Assembly (NCBI GenBank): GCA_013530545.1
Contig: SPVA01000021.1
Coordinates: forward strand, 1 to 43,295
Direction of reading: 5' to 3'
Length of the DNA: 43,295 nucleotides
From: Acinetobacter lwoffii
Lineage (GTDB): Bacteria; Pseudomonadota; Gammaproteobacteria; Pseudomonadales; Moraxellaceae
A program made the translations under genes and the position numbers. The notes beneath the pieces were generated by a model that had not been told where the DNA came from, did no database searches, and saw nothing but the letters and a program-made list of their open reading frames with translations. Below are positions 19,153 to 29,294 of this stretch, piece after piece (positions within the stretch are counted from its first letter, which is position 1; each line of letters opens with the position of its first letter).

Positions 19153-19228
19153 GGGTCGTTAGCTCAGCTGGTAGAGCAGCGGACTTTTAATCCGTTGGTC
19201 CCGCGTTCGAATCGCGGACGACCCACCA
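19153..19228 (+). tRNA. tRNA-Lys (UUU), copy 3
   Basis: Identical to copies 1 and 2. The spacer from copy 2 is longer (75 bp) and unlike the first spacer. A CATTCT/AGAATG hairpin follows without a good T-run, so the transcript end is unclear. Confidence 0.97.
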
Positions 19229-19409
19229 TTCTTTCCTTAGAATGTCTCCCTGATTCCCTTATTATATTTTAATTAAATTGCGATGTTTTGGTCGTGTATT
19301 TCTGCGCCCAGATTTTAGGCTCACACGTTCCCACAACTTGCCTTTATTGTCTAATCTAAACAGTATTTGAATTAAGCTTTCTACCAGATCAGCCGATTTT
19401 TATCGGGTA

Positions 19410-20099
19410 TTATTCTTGAATATGAAAGGACGTGTCTTTGACCAGTTCATAGGCTTTCGAAGGTGCCGGATAGCCACGATCAAATAATTCCCGGTTGGTT
19501 TTTTCCTTTTCACTATAGATTTTTTCCAGATTCATGACTAAGTGACTTGAATCTTTAATCTTATAGTAAAAGCTCGCTCCTTCTTTGCGATTCACCACCA
19601 CATCGGTACGTTCCGGATTGATAAACCAGCGGTCTTTACGGTAGGTAATATTATGAGCCGTACTGTTTTTGGTATTATCAATAAATATTTTGCCATACTG
19701 TAAAATGCTGCGATGCACCGTACCATCCGGCAACAAAGTTAAAATAAACTCTGCCTTACCTTCAGTACAAGGTGCAAAGCGGCCATCACAGTCAATCTCG
19801 GTATGATAGCGACCAATAAAGGCTTTGGCATCATCTGGTACAGTTACCGGATTTAAATCAGCGTCTACCGGAAGAGTCGCCTGCCCTGCGACCTGAGTTA
19901 AGGATTTGGCACTGACGGTCACTACATCGGCCTTCGTATTGGCAGCGGAAATTTTAACGCCCTCTTCTGATGTTGTCTGACTTTCCTGTTCAGGTTTGAC
20001 TTGCCGCTGATCACAGGCCTGCAAAATCCCCATACTCCCCAACACCAGGCTACATTTAAAAAAACTGCTTAATGTACAACGTGATACATCCAATTTCAT
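19410..20099 (-). CDS. Putative lipoprotein, unknown function
   Basis: 229 aa. A type II signal peptide with lipobox LQAC (Cys29 as the lipidated residue: VLGSMGILQAC-D) follows a long n-region. A spacer rich in Q, E, T and S runs to about residue 85, then comes a folded domain with FIGRYHTEIDCDGRFAPCTEGKAEF and alternating beta-type residues (LTLLPDGTVHRSILQYGK). The opening G-x-Y...C-DG...C and LTLLPDGT recall the NlpE/copper-resistance lipoprotein beta-barrel, but the CxxC of NlpE is not present as such, so I do not assign it. Alone on the minus strand between the tRNAs and the PspC gene. Confidence 0.75.
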   Translation of the reverse strand: MKLDVSRCTLSSFFKCSLVLGSMGILQACDQRQVKPEQESQTTSEEGVKISAANTKADVVTVSAKSLTQVAGQATLPVDADLNPVTVPDDAKAFIGRYHTEIDCDGRFAPCTEGKAEFILTLLPDGTVHRSILQYGKIFIDNTKNSTAHNITYRKDRWFINPERTDVVVNRKEGASFYYKIKDSSHLVMNLEKIYSEKEKTNRELFDRGYPAPSKAYELVKDTSFHIQE

Positions 20100-20344
20100 T
20101 TTTTAATAAACCTAAATAGGAAACATGGCGAGCAAAAAGCACACAGCAAAGCTGATGAACTTTACACAAGAGTTCAATAGAATTTTCACTATGTTAGTAG
20201 CTCTTAGATTTGATTTTAATGTTTATTAACATTACTTAACGATTTTATTTGTAATCAGCACTTTAAAAAGTTTAAGTAAACTCCATTTCTTTAAGTATGT
20301 ATCCAGTTTTAGGATTCAAACCTATTTTTAATCAGGAGATTTTA

Positions 20345-20620
20345 ATGGCCAATGTTGGTTTATATCGCTCTAACCGCTCAAACATGATTGCAGGTGTGAT
20401 GGGTGGTATTGCTGAACGTTTTGGTTGGAACGCAAATTTATTACGTCTGATTTTTGTGGTGATTTCAATCATGAGTGCCGCATTCCCGGGTATTTTGGTT
20501 TATCTGGTGTTGTGGTTAATCATGCCGAAAAAACAGTACAGAATTGATCATGACAGCGTTCATCAACCTCAGGGCTATCAAAATCCTGTGCGTACAGTGA
20601 ATCAGGATAAACGCTATTAA
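20345..20620 (+). CDS. PspC-domain membrane protein
   Basis: 91 aa. The PspC domain spans about residues 5-62: GLYRSNRSNMIAGVMGGIAERFGWN followed by LLRLIFVVIS and a hydrophobic segment ending in LVLWLIMPKK. PspC proteins are inner-membrane partners of the phage-shock response, but single PspC-domain proteins without pspA/B neighbours are common and their role is open. I chose the ATG at 20345, which has CAGGAGA 5 nt upstream, over an upstream in-frame ATG at 20297. The short hydrophilic tail (Q, N, R rich) is unremarkable. A terminator follows. Confidence 0.82.
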   Translation: MANVGLYRSNRSNMIAGVMGGIAERFGWNANLLRLIFVVISIMSAAFPGILVYLVLWLIMPKKQYRIDHDSVHQPQGYQNPVRTVNQDKRY

Positions 20621-20709
20621 GCTGTACAGTCATTTTTAACAAGCGTTCTTAACCAGTTTCATCGCAGAGCTTCCTCTTTCACCCCGGTTAAATGGGATGA
20701 AATTTTGAT

Positions 20710-20747
20710 GCCACGGTAATTTCCCCAAGTTATCGTGGCTTTTTTTG
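20710..20747 (+). terminator. Terminator after the PspC gene
   Basis: GCCACGGTAA (20710-20719) pairs with TTATCGTGGC (20730-20739), followed by T-run 20740-20746. Confidence 0.88.
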
Positions 20748-20850
20748 CCTATATTTTTTGTTATTTCTTTGCTGTATTACAGCTTTTCACTTTCTTTCTT
20801 AGTTGAATTCACGATAAGTTCAAGATTCCAATTTTTGAAATGGATTTCAC

Positions 20851-21636
20851 ATGACTCAGGCAGAATGGATGATGCTGTGGCTCTGTGCCTTAGCAGCCCT
20901 GCTGCATGGTTTAAGCGGCTTTGGCTTTCCTATGATGAGTACGGCTGTTCTGTCCAGTGCATATCCGCTTAGTATCGCGGTTACGCTTGTCATTCTGCCC
21001 TGCCTGCTGCTGAATCTGATCATGCTGAATGCCGATCCTACGCATAGTCTGTTGAATAGCATTGGCTATTATATAAAACGCTATTGGCCACTAATGCTTA
21101 GTAGCCTGATCGGCAGTGTACTCGGGGTCAAACTGTTACTTTGGCTAAATGAGGCTTATTTAAAACTGTTATTAGGTCTAGTAATCATATTTTATGTCTT
21201 GGACCAATTACGGGCACGGCCTTTGCAAGTTAGTCCGCATATTTCCAGTATGCTCTGTTTTGGTTTACTGGCCGGCATTATTGGAGGTGCAACCAATGCC
21301 ATGGCACCTTTTCTGATGATGTATCTGATGAGTTGCCAGCTGTCTAAAACAGCTATTGTCATTATCAGTAATCTCAATTTCATTGCCGGTAAACTGATCC
21401 AGCTGGTTTTACTGTTTCCAATTCTGATCACACTGGAAACCCATCAACAGCATATTCTGATCGGGATAAGCTTATTCGCCCTTGCTGGTGTCTGGATTGG
21501 AGGCAAAATACGCCATCGTTTATCTCAGCAGCACTTCAAATGGATTGTCCTGGCTTTACTTCTGGGTTTGGGCTTGTATGCTCTCTGGCAAAGTGCTGGA
21601 TTATTGCAACAATCTGGTTATAGTATCTTTAAATAG
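20851..21636 (+). CDS. TSUP-family (TauE/SafE) membrane permease
   Basis: 261 aa, about eight hydrophobic segments. The N-terminal AALLHGLSGFGFPMMSTAVL and the internal repeat GLLAGIIGGATNAMAPFLMMYLM carry the paired G-rich motifs of the TauE/SafE (DUF81) family. These exporters handle sulfite, sulfoacetate, taurine or other small anions. The substrate cannot be read here. The gap to the next transporter gene is about 80 bp, so co-expression is possible. The ribosome site is poor, so the start is not certain. Confidence 0.82.
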   Translation: MTQAEWMMLWLCALAALLHGLSGFGFPMMSTAVLSSAYPLSIAVTLVILPCLLLNLIMLNADPTHSLLNSIGYYIKRYWPLMLSSLIGSVLGVKLLLWLNEAYLKLLLGLVIIFYVLDQLRARPLQVSPHISSMLCFGLLAGIIGGATNAMAPFLMMYLMSCQLSKTAIVIISNLNFIAGKLIQLVLLFPILITLETHQQHILIGISLFALAGVWIGGKIRHRLSQQHFKWIVLALLLGLGLYALWQSAGLLQQSGYSIFK

Positions 21637-21719
21637 GATATTTTTTAAACAAATCAAAATTACAAATTCAAAGCTGGCATATAAAAATGACGTAAATAAA
21701 CATCTTGCAAGGAGAGCAT

Positions 21720-23132
21720 ATGACTCAGACCAACCTAGCTACCCCGACCAATGCCATGCCCAAAGGACTGCTGAAAGGCTGGATCCTTATTCTTGTCGCA
21801 GCCATCGTAGCCTATGGCTTATATCTTTACCTGCCCTATGACCAGAATGCCAATAAAGGACTGGCCCTTTTAGCCTTTATCGGTATCTTATGGCTGACTG
21901 AAGCCATTCATATCACGATTACAGCTTTACTCATCCCCGTGATGGCGGTATTGCTGGCCATGCCAATGGCCTCTGGTGAGGAACTGGTTCCGATTACCAC
22001 ACAAGCCGCTTTGGCCACTTTTGCCGATCCTGTCATTTTCCTGTTTTTTGGTGGTTTTGCGCTGGCAACGGCGTTGCATATCCAGAAACTGGACCGGAAA
22101 ATTGCCATGTGGATCATCTCCATGTCCAGAGGGCATCTGGGCATTTCTGTACTGGCGATTTTTGTGGTGACGGCGCTGCTGTCCATGTGGATTTCCAATA
22201 CGGCGACTGCTGCCATGATGCTGCCTTTGGCCTTAGGCTTGCTTTCACATCTGGATGTCAGCAAGGATCGTAAAACTTTTGTCTTTATCCTGCTCGGCAT
22301 TGCCTATTCAGCCAGTATTGGCGGACTGGGCACCATGGTCGGTTCACCTCCGAATGCCATTGCCGCCAAGGCACTTGGCTATGATTTTGCCGACTGGATG
22401 AAAATCGGCTTGCCGATGATGTTCATTATTCTTCCCGCCATGCTGGTCAGTTTATATCTGGTACTACGTCCAAAACTAAATCATAAAGTACAATTTGTGA
22501 CCGAAGACATTCCCTGGACCGGCACCCGTATAGCCACCATGATCCTCTTTCTTTGTACTGCAATTGCCTGGATTTTCAGTAAAAAATTCACTGAAATTTT
22601 TGGTATTTCCCAGCCGGATACCTGGATTGCAATTTCGGCTGCCTGTATGGTTGTGATTCTGGGTACCGCAAGCTGGAAACAGATTGCAGAAAATACTGAT
22701 TGGGGGGTGTTATATCTATTTGGTGGTGGTCTGACCTTGAGTGCCATTCTAAAGGATTCAGGCAGTTCGCTGGTACTGGGTCAAACTCTGGCCAATGCCT
22801 TTGGTGATACCTCCCCGCTGATGATTATTTTTGTAGTCGCTACTTTTATTATCTTCCTGACTGAATTTACCAGTAATACCGCTTCGGCTGCCCTGCTAGT
22901 ACCAGTATTTGCCGCAATTGCGGATCAGATGGGAATGCCCAAAGAAATTCTGGTGATCGTCATTGGTATTGGTGCTTCATGTGCCTTTATGCTGCCGGTA
23001 GCCACCCCACCAAATGCGATTGTTTTTGGAACCGGTCATATCCAGCAAAGCGAAATGATGAAAGTTGGTTTTGTGCTGAATATCATGTGTATCTTTATTA
23101 TTTCACTGTTTATTTACTGGTTCTTTATTTAA
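21720..23132 (+). CDS. DASS (SLC13) family anion:Na+ symporter
   Basis: 470 aa, about 11-12 hydrophobic segments. The two Ser-Asn-Thr motifs typical of DASS/SLC13 transporters are present: SNTATAAMMLP (159-169) and TSNTASAALLVP (384-395). GSPPNAIA and ATPPNAIVFG are the paired family loops. Substrates in the family include succinate, citrate, sulfate and phosphate. I chose the ATG at 21720 because AAGGAGAG lies just upstream; the longer in-frame reading begins with a TTG. GC-richer and more regular in codon use than the small genes around it. In this window it could import C4 dicarboxylates, but the substrate is unproven. Confidence 0.9.
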   Translation: MTQTNLATPTNAMPKGLLKGWILILVAAIVAYGLYLYLPYDQNANKGLALLAFIGILWLTEAIHITITALLIPVMAVLLAMPMASGEELVPITTQAALATFADPVIFLFFGGFALATALHIQKLDRKIAMWIISMSRGHLGISVLAIFVVTALLSMWISNTATAAMMLPLALGLLSHLDVSKDRKTFVFILLGIAYSASIGGLGTMVGSPPNAIAAKALGYDFADWMKIGLPMMFIILPAMLVSLYLVLRPKLNHKVQFVTEDIPWTGTRIATMILFLCTAIAWIFSKKFTEIFGISQPDTWIAISAACMVVILGTASWKQIAENTDWGVLYLFGGGLTLSAILKDSGSSLVLGQTLANAFGDTSPLMIIFVVATFIIFLTEFTSNTASAALLVPVFAAIADQMGMPKEILVIVIGIGASCAFMLPVATPPNAIVFGTGHIQQSEMMKVGFVLNIMCIFIISLFIYWFFI

Positions 23133-23163
23133 TCATTACAGCTCTTAAACATCACACCCTCTC

Positions 23164-23187
23164 CAAAGCACACTCCGGTGTGCTTTG
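23164..23187 (+). terminator. Strong hairpin after the DASS gene
   Basis: CAAAGCACAC (23164-23173), loop TCCG, GTGTGCTTTG (23178-23187). Perfect 10-bp stem, but not followed by a T-run, so termination is plausible rather than certain. Confidence 0.5.
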
Positions 23188-23299
23188 TCGTATCAATCGC
23201 CTATATGTTAATCTTTCTCTCATCGAAAAATAATATGCTTTTAACAATGATAAAGATAAAGTCTTTATATTAAAAACATCAAAAAGTAGCAGATAGATA

Positions 23300-23734
23300 G
23301 TGAACAGGATATTTCACTTAATCTCTCAACCGATCCAGAATTCCCCTTGGAAAATGACATTTAACCTCGCGCTTGCACCTCTGATCATAGCTGTAATTTT
23401 ATTCCCTTATGCGCTATTTCATGAAGCCAGCTCTGGGATTTTCTCTATTTTCAAGAGCCTGTTTTCGTCGCTTTTCCTCAGTTTTTTCGTCTGCGTGACA
23501 TATTGGATGATGGTCTTTCCTTTTCTATTAGTGACTCACCTGCTGCTACGCCATTATCAGCTGTTTAATATCATCACGATTTTAATGAGCTGCGTACTGG
23601 GAACCCTGATTCTGGCTTATATCTCGCATCCTCCAAGTGAAAATTTTAGTTCCCATTTTTTGTTTCTGCTGTGTTTTTCCCTGCCGATGGCACTATTTTA
23701 CAGTTTTCTCAGCCGGCAAGCTGACCAGAGTTGA
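23300..23734 (+). CDS. Small hydrophobic membrane protein, unknown
   Basis: 144 aa with about four predicted membrane segments (FNLALAPLIIAVILFPYALF; LFLSFFVCVTYWMMVFPFLLV; IITILMSCVLGTLILAYI; LFLLCFSLPMALFYSFL). I do not recognise the family. The start shown is a GTG without a clear ribosome site; an ATG at 23357 (MTFNLALAP) may be the true start. The 3' end is 37 bp from the stop of the convergent HPP/CBS gene. Confidence 0.55.
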   Translation: MNRIFHLISQPIQNSPWKMTFNLALAPLIIAVILFPYALFHEASSGIFSIFKSLFSSLFLSFFVCVTYWMMVFPFLLVTHLLLRHYQLFNIITILMSCVLGTLILAYISHPPSENFSSHFLFLLCFSLPMALFYSFLSRQADQS

Positions 23735-23771
23735 TCACACATGCTCTGTTAAATTCCGTTTTAATTCGGTT

Positions 23772-24865
23772 TTAAACTTTCATTTTAAAATGATTCAGCT
23801 CCTGATTCAGTGCGGCAATCATATCTGCCCGACTGATAATTCCCACCAATTGCTGCTCGCTCACCACCGGAATATAGTTGAACGAACGCTCGACAAAATA
23901 CGGCACCAGATCCTGAATGGGCTGTAAAGGCTGCACCGTAATTACCTTACGGGTCATGATATGTTTGACCTGATGCTCCCAGCTGCTACGGACATCAGCC
24001 GCGCGCTTGAACCATTCCACCACCTGATACATTGCCAGTGTACCGACCAGTTGTTCATCGGCATTAACGACGGGCAGGCTCATCAGGTTCATTTGCTTGA
24101 ACTTGTCCAATGCGTGCTGGATATCATCATTTTCATGCAGGGTTGCTACATCCTTCGTCATAATATCTTGGCAGCTAAATTCATGTACCGCACGCGCATT
24201 GGCGCGGTTTTGTGCCTCCAGAATGATTTTTTGCAGGTCATATTCACTGATATCCAGCAACTCGGTGCGCTGATCCAGCACTTCCTGAATATCCTGTGGT
24301 TGAATCGTGACTTTCTGGGTCGGCGTCGGATCCTTGGAACGAGTATTTAGTTGAGCTTGCTGCGGATAATCCTTGCCAATCATCCGGTTAAAGACAATGG
24401 CAATTACCATCAGTAAAATTGAATTGAGTAGTACCGGATAAAATACAAAGGCATAACCGAGTTCATGCACCGGCTGGCCTGCAGGGAATCTGTGGTCATC
24501 ATCAGAACGATCGCCAAGGCCACAGCTACACTAAAGGCTTCGGTCGGATTAACTATGAATATAGCGCAACTCACGCCAATCACCGCAGCAATCGTATTCC
24601 CGACCAGAATATTCCAGGGCTGTGCTAGAGGACTGGCCGGCACAGCAAACAGCAATACCGAAGATGCACCCATCGGGGCAATATACCAGGCTTCAAAATC
24701 CCCCAGAATCCATAAACTCAACAAGGACGAGACGACCAAACCCAATAGTGCTCCAGCTCCGCAGAGCAGACGGTCTTTAAGTGGCAGGACTTTGAAATTC
24801 GGTTTTAAGGTATTGAGCCAGTCGAGATGGGAGTGAAACACAGTGCGCCTGATCTTATTGTTCAT
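23772..24865 (-). pseudogene. HPP transmembrane plus CBS-pair protein, broken by an internal deletion
   Basis: Two overlapping frames make one gene. The N-terminal part (24865 down to about 24480) is the HPP integral-membrane domain (GLVVSSLLSLWILGDFEAWYIAPMGASSVLLFAVPASPLAQP, then VGNTIAAVIGVSCAIF and MMTTDSL). The C-terminal part (about 24490 to 23772) continues as VHELGYAFVFYPVLLNS and then two CBS repeats (CQDIMTKDVATLHENDD; VKHIMTRKVITVQPLQP). Between MMTTDSL and VHELGYAF an intact HPP protein has its signature stretch (HPP followed by a glycine-rich membrane segment); here only PAGQP-type codons remain. A frame-shifting deletion of some tens of bases is the simplest explanation. Confidence 0.8.
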
Positions 24866-24956
24866 AGATTTTGGGCATTATAGAGCCAAGCCAGATGAAA
24901 GGCATCTGTGTTTTACATCTTTTCACCATTCGCGAATACATGCTTTTTAAAACAAC

Positions 24957-25763
24957 CTAATGGCTCATTTCAGGTTGAATCAAAGGCTGGATTTTTAACA
25001 GTTCGACCTGACCATAATAAGTTGAAAATGCCACATCTCCGGCATCGACTCCAGTGCCGATCCGAATAAGATTTTCGACCGGAGCCAAACGGGTCGGATC
25101 AAACTGCACCCAGCCACCGTCTAAATAGGCTTCAAAAATGGCATGAAAATCGGGTAGAAACTTTTCAATTTCCACATAACCGACCACCATGCGTGCCGGA
25201 ATTCCCAAGGCACGGCACAGCGCAATGCCTAAATGGGCAAAGTCACGGCATACGCCTGCACGATGCACCAGTACATCTGTGGCAGTGGTAAATTGGTCGG
25301 AACTGCCAGACACATAAAAAATATTGTTATAAATCCATTGTTCAATGGCTTTGACCCGAGTATAGCCCGGTGTCATCCAGCCAAATGAGCGTTTCGCCAT
25401 TTCCAGCAATAAATCTGAATTACAATAACGGCTGGCCAGCAAATAAGGCAATACTTCATCGGGCAGTTCAGGAATAGCCACTTCTTTCAGACCTTGCTGA
25501 AGCTCCAGAGAGAGGCCCGGTTGACGAACCACTGTCGCCGTATAATTCAGCTCAAAAGCGTCACAGGGTTCGACCTGTAGCCGAACATGTCGATTTTGAT
25601 GCTGTGCATCCTGAAATTCATGCCATGTTACGGGCAGATTAAAGCTGAGTTTTTCTTCGAGAATATTCTGATCAGGATGATGTGCCGCCTGAAGCATAAA
25701 AATAAATTCTGTCGGTTGCACGACCTTGTATTTTAAATGGCATTGAATTTGGTAAGTGGTCAT
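24957..25763 (-). CDS. Transglutaminase-like (cysteine protease fold) protein
   Basis: 268 aa. The transglutaminase-core triad is visible: Cys172 in AGVCRDFAH, His207 in DFHAIFEAYL and Asp222 in VQFDPTR. An N-terminal beta domain (residues 1-110) contains QIQCHLKYKV and the FELNYTATV motif common in bacterial transglutaminase-like proteins. Soluble, no signal peptide. Such proteins act as cysteine proteases or peptide ligases; no substrate is known to me. Just upstream of glyQ on the opposite strand, divergent. Confidence 0.85.
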   Translation of the reverse strand: MTTYQIQCHLKYKVVQPTEFIFMLQAAHHPDQNILEEKLSFNLPVTWHEFQDAQHQNRHVRLQVEPCDAFELNYTATVVRQPGLSLELQQGLKEVAIPELPDEVLPYLLASRYCNSDLLLEMAKRSFGWMTPGYTRVKAIEQWIYNNIFYVSGSSDQFTTATDVLVHRAGVCRDFAHLGIALCRALGIPARMVVGYVEIEKFLPDFHAIFEAYLDGGWVQFDPTRLAPVENLIRIGTGVDAGDVAFSTYYGQVELLKIQPLIQPEMSH

Positions 25764-26010
25764 GAAGTTCCTTATTTTTAAGCATTATTATATTGCGTGA
25801 ATATTAAACTAATTTAAGAACGACAATCGTATAAGATCCGTTGAACTTTATGACTCTCCAGTGAACAGGATGCCATATATCTGATTTATTCCTGATTTTC
25901 AGATCAGCCTGTATCAACCAGCAAAGCCAAAATCGCAGTAAGCCTCTAAATGACGCGTATCCTTTAAGCCTGTTTTATTTTTTTCAGAAAAGTATCCCTA
26001 CATTAACCCT
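25764..26010. other. Spacer upstream of the glyQ promoter
   Basis: About 250 bp between divergent genes. Apart from the glyQ promoter just downstream I see no gene or clear repeat. Confidence 0.3.
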
Positions 26011-26039
26011 TTGCCACTCCCCTGCAAAGTCCTTATAAT
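26011..26039 (+). promoter_or_regulatory. glyQS promoter
   Basis: TTGCCA (26011-26016), exactly 17 bp, TATAAT (26034-26039), 37 bp before the glyQ start. Near-consensus sigma70. Confidence 0.8.
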
Positions 26040-26075
26040 TGAGCACAATTTTTCTCTAATTTTAAGTGGATGACC

Positions 26076-27059
26076 ATGAGTCGCGCCATATCGCATATTG
26101 ATACCTTCCAAGGCTTAATTCTTGCCTTACAAACTTACTGGGCGGAGCAAGGCTGCGTCATTTTGCAACCTTATGATATGGAAATGGGTGCAGGGACATT
26201 CCACACTGCGACTTTCCTTCGTGCGCTGGGTCCTGAAACCTGGAACGCCGCTTATGTCCAACCATCACGTCGTCCGAAAGATGGCCGTTATGGTGAAAAC
26301 CCGAACCGTTTGCAACATTATTATCAATTCCAGGTGGTGCTTAAGCCAAACCCGGACAACATCCAGCAGCTTTATCTCGATTCATTAAAAGCGATTGGCA
26401 TTGATCCACTGGTACACGACATTCGTTTCGTAGAAGACAACTGGGAATCTCCAACATTAGGTGCTTGGGGGCTTGGTTGGGAAGTTTGGCTCAATGGCAT
26501 GGAAGTAACGCAGTTCACTTACTTCCAGCAAGTGGGTGGTGTTGAATGCTACCCAGTGACTGGGGAAATCACGTATGGTCTTGAACGTCTTGCAATGTAC
26601 CTGCAGGGTGTAGATTCTGTTTATGATCTGGTTTGGACCAAAGGTCAGTTCGGTACGGTAACGTATGGTGATGTGTTCCATCAAAATGAAGTGGAACAAT
26701 CGACCTATAACTTCGAATATGCCAACGTTGAAAAAATGTTTGAATTGTTCGATTTCTATGAAGCTGAAGCAACACGTTTGATCGAAGCGAAACTTCCACT
26801 TCCTGCATATGAGCAAGTCGTGAAAGCATCACACAGCTTCAACTTATTGGATGCGCGTGGCGCGATTTCTGTGACTGAACGTCAGCGTTACATTTTACGT
26901 GTACGTACATTGGCACGTTCTATTGCGACCAGCTATGTAGCAGCACGTGCGGAACTTGGTTTCCCAATGGCTGAACCTGCATTACGTGATGAAGTGTTGG
27001 CACAGCTCAAAGCACAAGTTGAAGCAGAAGCGAAAGAAGCAAACAAGGAGAGCAAATAA
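26076..27059 (+). CDS. glyQ: Glycyl-tRNA synthetase alpha subunit
   Basis: Alpha subunit of the tetrameric bacterial class IIc glycyl-tRNA synthetase. Key stretches: [18 protein letters not shown], then [17 protein letters not shown] (motif 2 region), [17 protein letters not shown], and [21 protein letters not shown] chose the second ATG (26076, MSRAISHID) because AAGTGG lies at a normal distance; an ATG at 26070 is also possible. Its stop overlaps the glyS start by 1 nt (TAATG). The 327-aa length is slightly longer than E. coli (about 303), because of a K/E/A-rich tail. Confidence 0.95.
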   Translation: MSRAISHIDTFQGLILALQTYWAEQGCVILQPYDMEMGAGTFHTATFLRALGPETWNAAYVQPSRRPKDGRYGENPNRLQHYYQFQVVLKPNPDNIQQLYLDSLKAIGIDPLVHDIRFVEDNWESPTLGAWGLGWEVWLNGMEVTQFTYFQQVGGVECYPVTGEITYGLERLAMYLQGVDSVYDLVWTKGQFGTVTYGDVFHQNEVEQSTYNFEYANVEKMFELFDFYEAEATRLIEAKLPLPAYEQVVKASHSFNLLDARGAISVTERQRYILRVRTLARSIATSYVAARAELGFPMAEPALRDEVLAQLKAQVEAEAKEANKESK

Positions 27060-29128
27060 TGTCTAAACATACCGTTTTGTTCGAATTGGGTTGTGAAGAA
27101 CTTCCACCAAAAAGCTTAAAAAAATTACGTGATGCCTTACATGCAGAAACCGTAAAAGGCTTAAAAGATGCTGGTCTTGTTTTTGATTCAATCGAAGCCT
27201 ATGCAGCACCTCGTCGTCTTGCACTTAAAATTGTCAATGTTGATGCTGCACAAGCAGACACACAAAAACGTTTTGACGGCCCTGCCAAACAGGCAGCCTT
27301 TGATGCTGAAGGCAACCCGACGAAAGCACTTGAAGGCTTTATGCGTGGTCAAGGCATCACGGTTGATCAAGTATCAACTTTCCAAGCAGGTAAAGTTGAA
27401 AAAGTATGCTATTTAAAAGATGTCAAAGGTCAAAGCCTTGACGTTTTATTGCCACAAATTTTACAAAATGCATTGGATAATCTTCCAATCGCAAAACGTA
27501 TGCGTTCTGCGGCAAGCCGTACCGAATTCGTACGTCCTGTGAAATGGGTTGTGTTGTTGAAAGACAACGATGTGGTTGATGCAACAATTCAAGACCACAA
27601 AGCAGGTAACGTGACTTATGGCCACCGTTTCCATGCACCTGAAGCAATCACTTTAGCGCATGCAGACGAATACTTAGCGAAGTTAAAAGCGGCTTACGTT
27701 GTAGCGTCTTTTGAAGAGCGTCAAGCCATCATCGATCAACAAGTCAAAGCACTTGCTGATGAAGTGAATGCCATTGCAATTGTCCCTGTGGATCTTCGTG
27801 ACGAAGTGACTGCACTCGTTGAATGGCCTGTTGCGCTTCGTGCAAGCTTCGAAGAACGCTTCCTTGCTGTTCCTCAAGAAGCATTGATCACCACGATGCA
27901 GGACAACCAGAAGTACTTCTGCTTAGTGAACGCTGACAATAAACTTCAACCTTACTTCATTACTGTGTCAAATATCGAGTCGAAAGACCCGACACAAATT
28001 ATTGAAGGTAACGAGAAAGTGGTTCGTCCACGTTTGTCAGATGCTGAATTCTTCTTCTTGCAAGATCAAAAGCAACCGCTTGCATCTCGTAAAGAGAAAC
28101 TTGCAAACATGGTATTCCAAGCTGAATTGGGTACGCTTTGGAACAAGTCTGAACGTATTGCGAAATTGGCTGTAGCACTTGCGCCTATTACAGGTGCAAA
28201 AGCGGAAGATGCTGAAAAAGCGGCGCTTCTTGCAAAATGTGACTTAACTTCTGAGCTTGTGGGTGAATTCCCTGAACTTCAAGGTATTGCAGGTACTTAC
28301 TACGCACATCTTGAAGGTGAAAATGCGGAAGTGGCTGAGTCTTTAGGTGAGCAATACTTACCTAAATTCGCAGGTGACGTTTTACCGAAAACCAAAACTG
28401 GTACAACCATTGCTCTTGCGGATCGTTTAGATACGCTCACAGGTATTTTCGGTATTGGTCAAGCGCCTACAGGTTCTAAAGACCCGTTTGCACTACGTCG
28501 CTCTGCAATTGGTATCCTTCGTCTTGTGACTGAAAACGAGCTTGATGTTTCAATTGAAGATTTGATCAAACTTGCGCTTGCTGCGTATGGCGATGTATTG
28601 AAAGATCACGACAAGACTTTGGCAGATGCTGTTGCATTCCTTGAAGGTCGTTACCGTGCGAAATACGAAGACCAAGGCGTTGCGGTTGATGTGATTCAAG
28701 CTGTTCAAGCGCTTTCACCAAAATCTCCGCTTGATTTTGACAAGCGTGTAAATGCAGTCAACCACTTCCGTGCCTTGCCTGAAGCGGCTGCGCTTGCTGC
28801 TGCCAACAAGCGTGTTGCGAATATTCTTGCAAAAGAAGCAACACCTGAAGGTGCTGTGGTTGAAGCGAATCTGGTTGAAGATGCTGAGAAAGCATTGTTC
28901 GCTGAACTTGCGAAAATCACGCCTGTGGTTGAGCCGTTATTTGCTGCTAAAGATTACACTGCTGCATTGTCTGTACTTGCTGCACTTCGTGCGCCAGTGG
29001 ATGCGTTCTTTGACGGCGTAATGGTCATGGCTGATGATGCCGAGCTGAAAGCAAACCGTTTACGTATGCTTGCTCAGCTGCGTGACTTATTTACCAAAGT
29101 TGCAGATATTTCTGTATTGCAGCACTAA
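27059..29128 (+). CDS. glyS: Glycyl-tRNA synthetase beta subunit
   Basis: 689 aa, the same length as in E. coli. Starts [20 protein letters not shown]. Contains the body domain with [17 protein letters not shown] and the [12 protein letters not shown] block, an HD-like domain (around [19 protein letters not shown]), [23 protein letters not shown], and a C-terminal tRNA anticodon-binding region. It joins GlyQ in an alpha2-beta2 enzyme. 1-nt overlap with glyQ suggests coupled translation. A terminator follows at 29153. Confidence 0.97.
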   Translation: MSKHTVLFELGCEELPPKSLKKLRDALHAETVKGLKDAGLVFDSIEAYAAPRRLALKIVNVDAAQADTQKRFDGPAKQAAFDAEGNPTKALEGFMRGQGITVDQVSTFQAGKVEKVCYLKDVKGQSLDVLLPQILQNALDNLPIAKRMRSAASRTEFVRPVKWVVLLKDNDVVDATIQDHKAGNVTYGHRFHAPEAITLAHADEYLAKLKAAYVVASFEERQAIIDQQVKALADEVNAIAIVPVDLRDEVTALVEWPVALRASFEERFLAVPQEALITTMQDNQKYFCLVNADNKLQPYFITVSNIESKDPTQIIEGNEKVVRPRLSDAEFFFLQDQKQPLASRKEKLANMVFQAELGTLWNKSERIAKLAVALAPITGAKAEDAEKAALLAKCDLTSELVGEFPELQGIAGTYYAHLEGENAEVAESLGEQYLPKFAGDVLPKTKTGTTIALADRLDTLTGIFGIGQAPTGSKDPFALRRSAIGILRLVTENELDVSIEDLIKLALAAYGDVLKDHDKTLADAVAFLEGRYRAKYEDQGVAVDVIQAVQALSPKSPLDFDKRVNAVNHFRALPEAAALAAANKRVANILAKEATPEGAVVEANLVEDAEKALFAELAKITPVVEPLFAAKDYTAALSVLAALRAPVDAFFDGVMVMADDAELKANRLRMLAQLRDLFTKVADISVLQH

Positions 29129-29152
29129 GTCTTAAATTATTTTAATTTAAGC

Positions 29153-29185
29153 AAAACCCCGCTATAAGTTAGTGGGGTTTTTTAA
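29153..29185 (+). terminator. Terminator after glyS
   Basis: AAAACCCC (29153-29160), loop, GGGGTTTT (29174-29181) then T. Good stem and T-run. Confidence 0.85.
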
Positions 29186-29294
29186 TTGATTTTTTAAGTG
29201 GATAACTCATAATTTTTAATCAACCCATAAAAAATACAAGATTTTTCTTGTCACTCTTGGCAGTTGTGACACATCTAAAAGCAGGAAATTAAGA

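Noticed and set aside
29186..29294. Target-site duplications around the HEPN gene
   Set aside because: Short palindromes such as CAAGA-TTTT-TCTTG are present, but I saw no matching direct repeats at both ends.
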